Positions 10,996 to 21,770 are shown, counted from the stretch's first letter. The stretch: DNA of 64,000 bases from Rhynchopus sp. YZ270_cl-10 (GCA_964035575.1 OZ037904.1:186001-250000), one strand, 5' to 3'. Made by a program: numbers and translations. Notes: generated by a model from the letters alone, not told the origin.

Positions 10996-13109
10996 CTACA
11001 GTGGGCTGCTTGCTGCCTTCCCGTCCCGAGGTGTGCCATCACCACCACGAGACCGGAAGGATTTTCCTGCAGCCGCAAACGCGTTAATCGCACCGGGAAG
11101 CATAGACCCGGTCAGTACCGACTTCCGCTCCGTTTCAGGTGTCTGTGTGATGTTGTTTTTTAAAATGATGTGAATTTCTCAAAAATCCAAATTGTATTCC
11201 GACCGATATATTGCCTGTAAGAGCCTAAACTTGTTGACGTGACCCATCCCCACCTAGGTGAGAAAGGCGCCACGTGACCACCTTCGTTATCGCGGGGCAA
11301 ACCTGAGACGTCTCTGGGACGTGTCGTGGTGCCCTTTCTTGCAGCAGGCCTGAGGAGACGCCATGTATTGCCTGTAAGAGCCTACTGAGAGCGAAAAAAT
11401 CTCTCCCAGTTCATGGCCCAAATATCGAAGACGCTGAAATATTTTTCCAAAAAAAAAAAACTCATCACAACCCATACCAAATCAAATGCGTGCTTGAACT
11501 TCCAGGCACAGAGGAGGAAGTCCTCGCACCGTTGGAGCTCTGCATGCAGACTTGCCAGCTTCTCGTGGTTCTGGTGGAGCCGCCACGCACCCCCTGCCAG
11601 CGCGAGCACTGCGGCGGCCACAGCACCCCGCTCACCAATGGCTGCCGCGTACCCTGCCGCAGCACCACCCAACGTGAAGGGTGCCGCACTGCACACCGTC
11701 ACTGAGGTGGCGGAAATCTCCCCGAGGATGTCGAGCCTGCGCTCCTCACAGTCCGAGATGTGTGGCCGCACCTCCTCCCCTTCCCCCATGAACAGCGCCT
11801 GGTACACATACTGGATATGCCTACACACCCGCACACTGGGGCACGCACAGACGGCGTTCAAAACATGCGCCTTGTTGTTTGTTGCCCCACCCCCACAGCT
11901 TGCACCCCTCCCAATCCTCTCGACGTCAACCGTATAGATTAGATCTGCCCTGGACTGTGATTGCACCGGAATTCTCGGTTCAAATGGGTTTGAGGGATCG
12001 ATTTTGACGTATTTAAGGAAGGCGGGAATGTTGTCCAGTTTGAGACCCCCGCCTGCGCTTTTGAAGAGTTGGCCTGCGACGCGGTACATGGACATGGCAG
12101 TGTTGACGTGACGGCGCATGGTGAATTTTTTGAGTTCTTGAACAGATTGTGCGAGAGAAGCGTTACGCTGCAGCGGAGCGCTCAGTTCACGCCCGGTAAT
12201 CCATCTGTGCTCCAACGCGTTGATCGCCGTAGGCCGCACTGCAGGGTCCTTGATAAGCAGTGTTCTGATGAAATCCTTTGCATCATCGGACACCGTATCC
12301 CACACCGCCCCCGCAAACCTCAGCTCCGCCGAAATAATCAAATTGAACAACGCGTTTCGAGAGTTTCCTGGGGCAGAGAATGGGAACCGTCCGGACAACA
12401 TCACATACAGCACGACTCCTAGCGACCACACATCGCAGGATGCCCCATAGGGTTCACATTTTCTGTGGTACATATCCCCAAACCCTGCAATAACGACTTC
12501 AGGCGCTACGTAACAGGGAGAACCACAGGTTGCATTCATTGGGCACGACGCGGCAAGACCAAAGTCTGCGAGGACCACATCCGTCATTTCCTTTTCGCTC
12601 CCTTCTTTGTAAACATTGCGGAGGAGGAGGTTTTCGGGTTTGATATCACGATGCGCGATGTTAGAGGCATGGAGGTACTTCAACGCCTGCAGAAGGTTCC
12701 GGGTGGCCCCCGCCGCCATTTCCTCTGTATAATTTTTACAGCGGATGATACGGTCAAAGAGCGTCCCCCCAGCAACTCTGTTCATCACGATGATGACATG
12801 CTCATTCCCTTCAAAAGAGCCTTTCAAAGAGATGATGTGTTCATGAAGCAGTCCACGCATGACGTTAACCTCCTGATAGATGTCCTTTAGCTGCCCCATG
12901 CCGGCTTTGCTCTTGTCGACAAGCTTGACTGCAAGCTCCTCGTTGGTTTTGTTGTCGATGCAGGCGTGGACAGTCGCGAAGGCACCTTCGCCGATCTTAT
13001 CCCCAACCTCGTATAGTCGGTAGAAGTCATCTTCGGTGCCGATCTTCGTGGAGGACTGCTCAAGAACCTCCTTAAGTTGCAGGTTCTTCCAGCCCTTTAC
13101 TGCAGACAT
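10996..13109 (-). CDS. CAMK-like Ser/Thr protein kinase with hydrophobic C-terminal region (gene D)
   Basis: Exons 11478-13109, 11386-11433 and 10996-11142 give 608 residues (TAG stop). Both introns are phase 0: a 44-nt one (GTATGG...TCAG) and a 243-nt one (GTAGGC...ACAG). Residues 33-304 form a complete kinase domain: Gly loop GEGAF (40-44), K62, catalytic HRD (153-155) with N160, DFG (182-184), CGSP and APE (202-204). All catalytic residues are present, so it should be active. A basic stretch follows. Residues 465-510 are Ala/Gly-rich and hydrophobic, possibly membrane-associated, and a Ser/Arg-rich tail ends the protein. The start MSAVKGW is chosen over an upstream in-frame ATG because an acceptor (TTTCTCAG) lies between them. 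Substrates are unknown. Without splicing the last 64 residues would differ. Confidence 0.8.
11209..11384. repeat. 19-bp direct repeats bounding a GC-rich insert in a kinase intron
   Basis: TATTGCCTGTAAGAGCCTA occurs at 11209-11227 and again at 11366-11384, inside the second kinase intron and touching its donor. The 138 bp between them are GC-rich and unlike the flanks. This is either an insertion with a long target duplication or a tandem duplication with divergence. Confidence 0.5.
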
Positions 13110-13139
13110 TTGTTTTGTATCGGGTAAGTAGGGGGCGTA

Positions 13140-13160
13140 CTGAGAAAGTGAGTAATTGGT
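13140..13160 (-). promoter_or_regulatory. Candidate trans-splice acceptor of the kinase gene
   Basis: ATTACTCACTTTCTCAG lies about 30 nt before the chosen start and downstream of the alternative ATG, which it would exclude from the mRNA. Confidence 0.4.
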
Positions 13161-13372
13161 TCTGTGGCTGATGACCCCAAAATAGCACTTTATAGCACCT
13201 TTCACCTTTCAGCCAGAATTGAACAAAAAATAGTAACTCTGATAGGTAAGTAAAAGGGAAAAAAAGGTTTTTTCGATTGCACAATTACCCTGTTGGAAGG
13301 GTGATTGGCGACCGTATCTGAGGAACTATTTCTCCTTTAAGCTACGCTTGTAGGTATAAAAACAATATTTGA

Positions 13373-13486
13373 TGGTGCTCCGGGAGGGGGCGATATTGAC
13401 AGGGTCGCTGACAGGTCACTGACACATGGACTTTATAGACACCCCCTGATATTGACAGGTCGTTGACCCATTTCCGAAAAGCACCA
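13373..13486 (+). mobile_element. R6 MITE, 114 bp, with perfect 5-bp target duplication
   Basis: Ends TGGTGCTCC and AAAAGCACCA. The flanking duplication is TTTGA (13368-13372 and 13487-13491). Inside, GATATTGACAGG occurs in direct repeat. Confidence 0.85.
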
Positions 13487-13891
13487 TTTGAGGTATATTT
13501 GGAGAAGCAAAAAAAAACTGGCTGAAAAAAGAGGAAAAGGGGGAAAATGTCGTATTTTTTTTGGTTTTGTTACTCCTCCACACAAAAAGCCTGAAGCTTT
13601 TCTCCCCCAGAAACGAATTGGCGGGCATAGAAATGCCTCGCAGTGTGGGGGAGGATTTGGGATTGGTGGGGAAAAGGGGGGAGAAAAAAAAAGAAGGAAT
13701 AATGGGTAACGGTAGGTAAATGGGGGAAATAGGAGGAGGGGGAAATGATTGGGCAAACAAAACCCTCCTCTCGTGACTGTGTACCTCAAAAAAAAAATAC
13801 TTGGAAGAAGGTATGTGCCTCATTGTCCACACACCATTAATAGGGTAAAGGGACGAACAGAAAACTTGAAGAAGAAAAAAAAGTGAACACC

Positions 13892-13949
13892 AAAAAAGAG
13901 AAGTTGAAAGTGCAAACGCCTCACCGTTCATCGGCGGACGCAGACACTG
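13892..13949 (+). repeat. R5 hairpin module
   Basis: GTTGAAAGTGCAAACGCC, CGTTCATCGGCGGACGCAG, then ACACTGG. An inner CGCC/GGCG stem lies within the AGTG...CACT clamp. Confidence 0.7.
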
Positions 13950-14523
13950 GTTTCTCCAAAAAAATAAGATGCATGGTGCCTCTCGTGTCCACACATCTAT
14001 AGTGTAATCAACAACACATCTTTGCTCTCAAGTTTTTCCAGGGAAAAAGGGGTGCTTTTTTTTTGAAAAAAAATGGGATGGAAGAAAAAAAAAAGGGTGA
14101 CAAGGTTGGGTGAAAAAATGTAAACGTATCGCCCACGGGTTTTAGAAACCCGCAGAAAGACACCTTCTGCATCATGGAGTATAAGGGGGGAAAGAAACAT
14201 TTATACCCAACTCAAAACCACCCACCATTTCGGAAGGTGGTGTGATGGGTCTTTTTATTTTCGTTCTCACAAAAAAAAACAAAATTTAAAGTTAGACACA
14301 AAAAAAAACTATCATTTTTCTTCTGGGGGTTACGATACCAACACATGGCTTTTTTTCTTTTTTTGTCAAAGAAACCACATATTTCCCCCCCTTTTTTTTT
14401 TTGAAGAACACTCACATTTGGGGGAAACCTTTTTTTATTTTACTTTTTTTTTTTTGCACTTCTCCTCTATGCCTCAGCCTCTTCTTCCTCCTCCTCCTGT
14501 ATTGTTTATTTTTTTTGTTTTTT

Positions 14524-14573
14524 GAAAACTTGGTTGTTATTAGTGTAGCCACCCTAGAGGTATTCTCCACTAT
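14524..14573 (+). repeat. R3 module
   Basis: GAAAACTTGGTTGTTATTAG, GTGTAGCCACCCTAGAGG and CCACTATG; directly followed by an R4. Confidence 0.7.
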
Positions 14574-14580
14574 GTTTATT

Positions 14581-14649
14581 ATAAATTATTGGAGTAGCGT
14601 AGTTTGCCTCAGTTGTGTTTGCCACAGTTTTTGTGCAATATTCCACTTT
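14581..14649 (+). repeat. R4 module
   Basis: ATAAATTATTGGAGTAGCG, TTTGCCTCAGTTGTG, GCAATATTCCACTTT. It lies just past the stop codon of the RSP4/6 gene. Confidence 0.65.
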
Positions 14650-16482
14650 ATTTTTTTCCAGAAAAATGTGTGATATCGCTCGGTTGACCTGTTTCATCCA
14701 AAGAACCACTGATATTGCTAGCGTTGGTTTTCGTTTCGGTCAACTGCATCCCTCTTAGTTTAGTCACCCAAAAAAAAAGTGAAGTTGATAGTGCAAACGC
14801 CTCTGGGACGCAGGCACTGACACTCCGCGGAAAAAAATGCTTTCTCATACCTTTTCATCCTCAGAATCCCCTTCCTTAGGTTCTTCACCACGCAGGATGA
14901 GCTTTTCTGTCATTGAAGTTGGGTCTGCCATTTCTGTGATGTCAACTGCCTCGGTCTGCACTGGGGGTGGTACACATGGGGAGTATGACGAATCTGAGTC
15001 CTTCAGGCCATATCCAAAGTAGATGTTGCCAGAGATATTACCCGAAGAAACCCAGGAGGAGCTGCCAGGCCAACGCAGCGATTTGACCACAACAACACCG
15101 TGCTTTTTGTAGTGGTTGTTCGTCGTCTGCGCCTTCCAAGGCTTGAGCACCAGCTTCCCCGGGTTGTCCTCCTCCTCCTCCCCTTCATCCGCCTTTTCCT
15201 CCTCCTCCTCCTTCTCCTCTGCCTCCTCCCCTTCCTCTTCTTCCTTCGGCTCTTGCGGGATTTTAATAGCAGCGTACCTGGAATCCCCTGCTAAGGGCTG
15301 CAGCAACTCCTTCTTCTCTTCTTCGGGTTCTTTTTCTTCGGCTTCGTCCTCTTCCGGTTCGGGTTCTTCCTCGCCTTCTACTTCGGGTTTTGGTGGCACC
15401 ATGGTACCGCGACCGGATTTGTAGATGTACATCCCAGTGTGGACCCATTTGTCGCGAGAGGCGAGGGTTTCGATGCCGTCCTCCGTGGAGACCGGTTTGG
15501 GGTCGGAGAGGAGGGGCTTGTACTTCTCGGGTTTGGGTTTGTTGGGGTCTTCGTCTTCCTCTTCTGCATCGTCTTCAGCTTCGTAGACCTCGACCTCCCC
15601 TTCAGGCGCAATCGAAGTCGCTGCGGTGATGCGAGCTAACTGTGCACGCAGATACCCCGCCTCACGCCCAGGGAACGGTGGGTGGCATTGTACCGCCGCC
15701 TCGAGATCTCCAGTAAAAAATTTTCTGATCTTCCTTGCACAGCTGATCTGCTGCGGGGTCACATCGGGCAGTTCAGACCATGGACCCCCTGCATAGTGGC
15801 AGATCCAAAAGGTGTAGCGGTTCAGACCGATCCCCGGGGGTTCGGGCTGCATGGGGACGTCGAGACCTTTGCGTGGGGGTTTGGGCATAGCGTAAGTCTC
15901 CTGCCATACTTTGGTTTCCTCTGGAAACCATTTTCTCGAGCGGACGACAATGTAGTTCTGTTTGGTGCCGAAGATTTTGCCGAAGCAGACCACCTCTTCA
16001 ATGCCTTTGTCGACGATGAGCTTGGAGATGGCTTGCTCGAGGAGAAAGTATTCGCGGGCGGGCATCCCAACGCCACAGAGTTTGTGATAACGTTTGTCCT
16101 CCGTCAGAGGTCTGCAGGCAGCAACGGTGAAGGGCTTGGTAGTCGTTGTGGTGACAGTGGTGAACGGTGTGGGCTGTTCAATAACAGTGTAGACCTCGGG
16201 TGCGGGGCGGTCGAAGAGAGCTTTTTCCTCGCCTGCGCGGGTGATGGCATCTGCATCGCTTTTCCAAGCGTCCACCTTACATGCAGGGCGTTCTCCCTTA
16301 AAACGATGCCCCTTAACATGCTTACTGTACTCCGGAAGCTTGTTCACATTCTTCAAGATATTCTGCGGGTTTTTGTCGATAGAGGTTGTGACGAGGTTGA
16401 AGATGTGCTCGTACACGCTGTAGCCGGCCTCGTCGTTGCTGAGGAGGTATTGCTTGGCTTGCGCCTCGTCGGTGGCAGCCAT
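14648..16482 (-). CDS. RSP4/6: Radial spoke head protein RSP4/6 (gene E)
   Basis: A flagellar axoneme protein of the radial spoke head, which relays signals between the central pair and the dyneins. Exon 1 (14851-16482) encodes 544 residues with family hallmarks: GIGLNRYTFW (217-226), RKIRKFFTGDL (250-260) and PPFPGREAGYLRAQLARI (268-285). A Glu-rich insert and the C-terminal GVVVVKSLRWPGS/GNIYFGYGL block follow. The frame then meets a donor GTATGA. The best continuation is exon 14648-14743 after an ATGCAG acceptor, adding 31 Ser/Thr/Asn-rich residues (575 total). A second acceptor 10 nt upstream (CTAAG) would give a different short tail. The 107-nt intron contains an R5 module. The gene shows that the organism builds a motile flagellum. 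Confidence 0.9.
14779..14819 (+). repeat. R5 module inside the RSP4/6 intron
   Basis: GAAGTTGATAGTGCAAACGC, then GACGCAGGCACTG. The loop is shortened compared with the 13.9 kb copy. Confidence 0.7.
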
Positions 16483-16515
16483 TTTGTGTAAAAAAAATCA
16501 AAAATCAAAAAAGGC

Positions 16516-16540
16516 CTGTGAAGAGGTTTTAGTGATGTGA
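16516..16540 (-). promoter_or_regulatory. Candidate trans-splice acceptor of RSP4/6
   Basis: TCACTAAAACCTCTTCACAG lies about 34 nt before the start codon; CACTAAAAC is a reasonable branch-point site. Confidence 0.4.
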
Positions 16541-16738
16541 GTTGGAGTCTATTGTTTTTATCGATGACGATGTGCACCACCCCTGGTGGGGAACTAGGTG
16601 AAGAGGGACAGAAAAATGTCGGAGAAAAAAAGGGAACCACCTTGAAGGGAAGGAGGGGAAAAAAAAATGCCTTTGTTTTTGAACTGGATCGTTCAAAATT
16701 CACAGTAACCTTTCGCAATTTTTTTATCATTACCCCCC

Positions 16739-18280
16739 CTACCTGAGAGGTCTTGGGAAGGTGAACGTCCCCTTTGTGATCTCCATTTCAAGTAGGATTG
16801 GGTGAGAATGCGTCCCCCTGTCATTCCGCACACGCAGCCACACATCCCGCAACCCCCAGCAGGACGCCTCCTTCTTGTTCCCAGCACCACCTCCACCTCC
16901 ACCACCCCTCCCCCCTTTTCCCCCCTTCTTCCCTTTCTTCTTAGGATCCTCTGCACGGAGAGGTTCAAAGGGGAGACCTCGGTTGTTCAGGGGAACGGAG
17001 GTGTAATGAGCGGAGAGCAGCGCCCAATTTCGGGTACCTTCCGTTGAGGAAAAGGCGGCAGCTCTAGGTGAGAAGGTCCTGCAGATTCTGGATCGTGGGA
17101 GGGGGTGGATGGTCGCAAACTTTGCGCCTGGAGGGACGTTTTCGGGGACTCTGACTAGAAGCGTGCCGCTTCCATCTGGGGCTTGCGGCCGGCAGTATCC
17201 GTCACCTCGTTCATAAGGAGCGCGGACAAAAATTTCGGTGTCCACCCTATCATCGTCGTCAGCCGTCAAATCCACGTCAGCATAGTCGCTGGTGATCATC
17301 TCCGCTGTGTCTTCCTCTTCGAGATACTCCCCTTCAACCTTCTCCAGTTCCAACGCCCGCGCCATTTCCTCTTCACTCATCCCATCCACCGCGAGACGGC
17401 CAGAGTAGATTCTTCCTAGGTTTTGATTTGGGTGATTCGTGGGGGTGTTGTCTCTGGTATGGTTTGCGTTTCTGAGATCATCTGTGGTATTTGCAAACCC
17501 CCCATCCGCTTGGAGGTCGCCGCTGAAGACAGTACCAGTCTCCCTCTTGCGTTTCTGTCCTGTTGGGATGTAGCTGAAGGGTTTGATTAAAGCTGCTCTT
17601 TGAAGTCCAGCTCCACATGCTAATTCTGGAAGGTCAGTGTTGACTCTGGTAAGAAAGGTGGAGTCTGCCGCAATGTGCATTTCGTCTGCAAATGTATGGC
17701 AGTACGCAGCGTATCTACGAAGGTCGCGGACATCAAGAAGAACAGCCCATTGGCCGTACATTACAACACGGAGTTGCCCGACAATGAATCCAGGTGGGCT
17801 CATGTCGTGCACCTGAGCGCGGAGGTTTGATAACGCAAACCTTGCAAGGTCCGTCTCCGCGGCAGAGGAGAAATTTTTCTGAGAAAAGTCGATTTGCAGT
17901 TTTGCGACCATCCGTGGCGTGCCGTCCTCCCAGGCGTAGTTGGAGACGATGCAGGGCTCCGCACCCCATAAGGTTTCTTGAAGGTCCGCAAGCCTGCCCT
18001 CTCTTGGTAGGGACTCTACGCGGTTGCGGTATTTGAAGCTGACCAGCTGCAGGTTCGCCGCCCACTCTTCGAGCAGTTCGAAACGCATATGAAGCACCTC
18101 AGAGGGGAGTTCCTGCTCCCAGACAGCTTCCAAGGCCTGCGCAACGCGCCCCACCACCTCGCTGTCAAACCCTTCCAAGGTACCGCCAGCGCAGCACCCA
18201 AGCGCCTCCCGCATGCCTTCCAGAAGCATTTCACTCGTGTAAATGCGGTCATCCGGTGCTCCTTCCTGGGGGTCTTCCAT
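16739..18280 (-). CDS. Unrecognised 513-residue acidic/basic protein (gene F)
   Basis: The start MEDPQEG at 18280 is preferred to an in-frame ATG 105 nt upstream, because the extension is partly encoded by an inserted R6 MITE and an acceptor lies between. Residues 1-240 look globular and helical with Trp and Leu (FELLEEWAANLQLVSFKYR, MVAKLQIDFSQKNF, VVMYGQWAVLLDVRDLRRY). The middle is polar and acidic (DVDLTADDDD). Then comes a beta-rich segment (GTLLVRVPENVPPGAKFATI), a basic Gly-rich stretch (KKKGKKGGKGGRGGG) and a short end. The terminal TAG overlaps a potential donor (CTCAG followed by GTAGGG), so a short extra exon is possible. No family recognised. Confidence 0.7.
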   Translation of the reverse strand: MEDPQEGAPDDRIYTSEMLLEGMREALGCCAGGTLEGFDSEVVGRVAQALEAVWEQELPSEVLHMRFELLEEWAANLQLVSFKYRNRVESLPREGRLADLQETLWGAEPCIVSNYAWEDGTPRMVAKLQIDFSQKNFSSAAETDLARFALSNLRAQVHDMSPPGFIVGQLRVVMYGQWAVLLDVRDLRRYAAYCHTFADEMHIAADSTFLTRVNTDLPELACGAGLQRAALIKPFSYIPTGQKRKRETGTVFSGDLQADGGFANTTDDLRNANHTRDNTPTNHPNQNLGRIYSGRLAVDGMSEEEMARALELEKVEGEYLEEEDTAEMITSDYADVDLTADDDDRVDTEIFVRAPYERGDGYCRPQAPDGSGTLLVRVPENVPPGAKFATIHPLPRSRICRTFSPRAAAFSSTEGTRNWALLSAHYTSVPLNNRGLPFEPLRAEDPKKKGKKGGKGGRGGGGGGGAGNKKEASCWGLRDVWLRVRNDRGTHSHPILLEMEITKGTFTFPRPLR

Positions 18281-18321
18281 AATGGGATGGGAGGGGAGGA
18301 AAGACCTCAGATTCCCAATTC

Positions 18322-18352
18322 TGTGGGGTTTTTTTTGAAGAGGGGAGGTTTG
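18322..18352 (-). promoter_or_regulatory. Candidate trans-splice acceptor of gene F
   Basis: A CTCCCCTCTTC tract then CCCCACAG, about 40 nt before the start and between the gene and the upstream MITE. Confidence 0.45.
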
Positions 18353-18362
18353 AGTGGATGAA

Positions 18363-18452
18363 TGGTGCTTTCGGAAGTCGGTCAACGACCTGTCAATATC
18401 AGGGGGTGTGTGTATAGAGTCCCTCTGTCAATATCGACCTCCCGGAGCACCA
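18363..18452 (-). mobile_element. R6 MITE, 90 bp, upstream of gene F
   Basis: Reads TGGTGCTTTCGGAAGTCGG to GGAGCACCA, opposite in orientation to the 13.4 kb copy. The flanks ATGAA and TTGAA match at four of five positions. Confidence 0.75.
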
Positions 18453-19075
18453 TTGAAGTTTAAAAAAGGGAAAGCAGCCCCCCACCCATGCAGGTCTACA
18501 ACCATTTCGGAGGCTGGCATCTTGCTATGACTCCCGCTCCCTCTCCATCAGGTGAATGAAAGGGATCACTCTCTCCCGGCTGGGTAGTAATGAAGGGGAG
18601 GGGAAGGGGAGGGGTGGGAAATTTAAAAAAAAAAATCTTTGTTTTTTAACCTCGTACAACGGTCGCAGTGGCGAAGGGGTGGGTGGAAGGAAAGAGGTGG
18701 AACGAGAGGAGGAGGGCAGGAGGACCCGCATACCGTAAACCCCATGTACATTTCCTTTTCCTTCACACCACCACCATTGCCACAAAATAAAAAACAGGGT
18801 AAAAAAAAAAAAAAGAAAATAAAAGAAAGAGAAAGGACGTTAGACAAAGGGGTTTCCCCTTCACGTGTTCTGTTATTAAAAAAAACATACAGTTTTTTTG
18901 TGAGTTTGTTTTTTTTTTTTGTAAATTTTAAAATTGCGCTGTGAAAAAAGGAACATTTATTTTTTTTCTCATTTTGCTCGAACTGCCCCACATCGCACTC
19001 TCTTCTTTGGTAAGAAAGAATGGAGCCACTGTTAAAAGGGTGGCTGCATTTTCTGTTTTGCATTTTTTTGTTGTA

Positions 19076-19111
19076 TCGACAATCACCTACCGAGGTAGGA
19101 TCTGTACACAA
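19076..19111 (+). repeat. R7 module
   Basis: ATCGACAATCACCTACCGAG then GTAC; similar to 20572-20611 and 44335-44371. Confidence 0.5.
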
Positions 19112-19559
19112 TGTCGCCCTAAGGCTTTGTACTTAATCGGTATGGACAGTTTTTTTTTTTTTTTTTTTGAAAACTTTTTTACCATTCCTTTTAGGGAACG
19201 GAGCAATGTACGGTCCTGGAAGCTCCAAGAAAAATGGAGTCGGCGGGCTTAATAGGAAGTTGCCTTTCCTAAACGTACACACAACTTCATTTCTTCTTTT
19301 GAAAAAATTGATGACGTGTAGACACCTCGTGTAAACTCCACGCATCTTTTTGAAACAACACATTCGGGGGGAAAAAAAAATCACCAAAAATCGTCAGTAA
19401 AAAAAATTAGGCTAAATTTCATAACTTCATCGGATGGGAACTACTACACAGGCATTGTCCCAAGATTGACTTTTCCTCTTAAACACCACCATTTTTTTTT
19501 TACTGCGATTATATGTTCTGTCTGCCACGGCCCAGGCTACTGAGGAGGTAAGTAAAAGA

Positions 19560-19605
19560 AAAGTTTAAGATGAACCTAAGCCTCTCGCGCTTTAGCATCA
19601 CCTTA
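19560..19605 (+). repeat. R1 hairpin module
   Basis: AAGATGAACCTAAGCCTCTC, GCGCTTTAGCATCACCTT. Confidence 0.65.
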
Positions 19606-19817
19606 AAAAGAGGGGTAAATAAAAAAATTGTGGGGGGGGAGGAAAATCGTTGGCTTTCTTTTTTTTTGGCTTGTGTTCTTAAGAGGGAAATAATCGAGGA
19701 AAATTCAAAGAATTTCATTCCCAAGGGGGAGAAACAAAACGAAAAACTTAAGGAGAGAGAGGGGGGCAAAAAGAGGGATTTTTTTTAATTGTTTTTTTTT
19801 TTTTTTTTGCTTTTTTT

Positions 19818-19866
19818 GAAAACTTGGTTGTATTAGTGTAAGACACCGAGGTATGAACTCCACTAT
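19818..19866 (+). repeat. R3 module
   Basis: GAAAACTTGGTTGTATTAG, TAAGACACCGAGG, CTCCACTATA. Confidence 0.7.
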
Positions 19867-19961
19867 AATTTATATATATTTTTTGTTTTGCAAGATATTC
19901 CTGGGCCTATTGTGGGGTGCAATGAATCAGAGCGACACCGCAGCAAATTCTTCCCTTTTTT

Positions 19962-20023
19962 TTGATAAATTGTTGGAGTAGTGTGGTTGCCTCTGTTCTG
20001 TTGCTACAGTTGTGCAATATCCA
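19962..20023 (+). repeat. R4 module
   Basis: GATAAATTGTTGGAGTAGTG, GGTTGCCTCTG, TGTGCAATATCCACTG. Confidence 0.7.
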
Positions 20024-20173
20024 CTGTCCATTTTTATAGCATTTTCCCCCCCACAACACGCCGATGAGGGGTTTCAAAAGCGTGAAGTTTTAATAGGGCC
20101 ATAAGGAAAGCGTTGAGGTGGGGTTGTAACCAAAGATGATCAGTTTTTTTTTTTTGTTTCTTTTTAAATCATT

Positions 20174-20214
20174 TGTTGGATTTAGTGCAGCTGCCAGCTA
20201 GACAGTCATCACTG
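20174..20214 (+). repeat. R9 clamp module
   Basis: TTGTTGGATTTAGTGCAGCT, GCCAGCTAGACAGTCATCAC: the AGTG...CACT clamp with a different inner sequence. Confidence 0.5.
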
Positions 20215-20571
20215 TTGCTATTTTTTGCTTTTTTTTTTTTTTTTTTTTGAAAATCTGAAAACGGCCAAGCCCCAATTAAAAAATAAAAGCGTTGAAACAC
20301 GAATTGCATTCAGCACGTTCCCATGCGCACATCAAAAAAAAGGGGGGAAAAAAAACTTGGACAGATGATCCAAAAAAAAAAAAAATCGTTGGTCAGCGCA
20401 CACTCGCATCTCCCCCTCTGCCCCTCCCTCCCATATCTCAATCGTGGAATATCAGAACATTTCCTAACCAAATCCCTTCTATAATTTTACATTTTCTTTT
20501 TTGCCTTTTTTTTAAAAATATTTTGGGGGGAGGAATTTTCCTCATAAAAAAAAAAACGTAAATTTTTGTAG

Positions 20572-20611
20572 TTTCGACAAATCTCCTATCCGAGGACGGG
20601 TTCTTGTACAC
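20572..20611 (+). repeat. R7 module
   Basis: TCGACAAATCTCCTATCCGA, GGACGGGTTCTTGTAC. Confidence 0.5.
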
Positions 20612-20653
20612 TTCAGAGACCTTGTATGCGCATTCACCCAATCACCTCATCGT

Positions 20654-21660
20654 TCAGTACGCTCCTCTCCCTCCTCGTCTTGCTCCGCCTGAATATTTTT
20701 TTGATTTTTTTTGATAAAATAATGGGATTTTTTTGGGATACCTTTACCCTTACCACCTTTTCCCTTCCCGCGCCCGCCTTTACGTGCGTACTCCTCCACA
20801 GCCTGTGCCCCGAAGGTTTCGCAGTCGGTTTTGTGCGAATTCGGTGCTTTGTCCTGCTTCTTTGGCGTCCGCTCCTGCTTTGCCCCCTCGACATTCCCGA
20901 GAGAGTCGTAGAAACCAGAGGTCGGGGTGTACTTGCTCTCCTCATCAGCGCCCTTGTCGTAGTTCTTCGCTTCCTTCCCTGCCCCGGCCCCGGCGAAGTC
21001 AAACTCGCTTTTGAAGACCTCCTTTTGCTTCTTTTTCTGGTCCTTAAACTCCATTCCGGTGTGCGTTGCGTAGGACTTGCCTTTACCACCCTTCTTGCCC
21101 CCTTTTCCGTGGTGCCCATGGTGGTGGTGGTGGTAACCCTCCATATGCTCGTGGTGGTTGTGGTGGTGGTGGTGGTGGTGATGATAATGCTCGATGTGGT
21201 CGTGGTGGTGGTGGTGGTGGTGCTTGCCACCCTTCCCAAAGTCCTTACCCCCTTTATGCCGTGCGTCCTTGCCCCCCTTGAAGTCGCCGTGGTAGTGAGC
21301 GTCCTTGCCCCCCTTGCCGTAGTAATCAGAGGAGAGTGTGTCCCCTTTGCCGCCTCCCTTGTAGCCAGGGTCAAAGAGGAAGCTGCTGCCCCCGCCCTTC
21401 TTGCCTTTGGAGCCGTGGTGTGCGGAGGGATCGTGGTGGTGCTGGTGGTGGTGGTGGTGATGGTGTGCCTCATGAGGCTGGTGGTGGTAGTGTGGCTGGT
21501 GGTCGTGTTGCTTGCGCTGCTTCTGCGGCTTCGTGTAGCCGCTCGTCGTCGCCAACGGAGGGCTGACAGCACGCCCTGCACTGACAATAGCCGGGTCCTG
21601 CACCTGAGGAGGCCTTGTGAAGAAGGACAGGTCGCAGATGTCAGCTGATTTGAACACCAT
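20654..21660 (-). CDS. His/Lys/Gly-rich protein with RGG-like tail (gene G)
   Basis: The start MVFKSADICDLSFF follows an acceptor; the frame extends upstream only through R2 repeat sequence. Exon 1 (20742-21660) and exon 2 (20654-20688) flank a 53-nt intron (GTATCC...TTCAG, phase 1). Splicing changes an odd Asn/Gln/Glu tail into GGARRGGRGAY, which continues the preceding KGGRGKGKGGKGKG segment and supports the model. The core has long His runs (up to eight), GKGG repeats and two aromatic/acidic patches. Polyhistidine and RGG stretches suggest metal binding, RNA binding or condensate formation, but nothing more specific can be said. The protein has 318 residues and a TGA stop. Confidence 0.7.
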
Positions 21661-21708
21661 GTATTCGAATACTGTGTGGTGTGGTTTTGATAACGAATAG
21701 GGGTAATT

Positions 21709-21745
21709 CTTGGAATGGTGTGTGTGGTGTGGGGGGAAAACTGTG
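21709..21745 (-). promoter_or_regulatory. Candidate trans-splice acceptor of gene G
   Basis: A TTTTCCCCCC tract, then CACACCATTCCAAG, about 50 nt before the start. Confidence 0.4.
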
Positions 21746-21770
21746 TTAGTTTGAAAACAGTGAACATAAA

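Larger units (their letters stand above)
13492..14647. other. Spacer with hairpin modules, no gene seen
   Basis: A- and T-rich sequence between the RSP4/6 and kinase genes. It holds an R2 fragment (13755-13790), R5 (13892-13949), an R1-like module near 13965-14005, R3 and R4. Confidence 0.5.
18458..20653. other. Spacer with R1, R3, R4, R7 and R9 modules
   Basis: Homopolymer-rich DNA between genes F and G. Recognisable repeats are listed separately and no convincing ORF is present. Confidence 0.5.

Noticed and set aside
11413-11937. The unspliced C-terminus of the kinase and the plus-strand frame opposite it
   Set aside because: Splicing at GTATGG and GTAGGC gives an in-frame tail with two further exons; the plus frame is a shadow.
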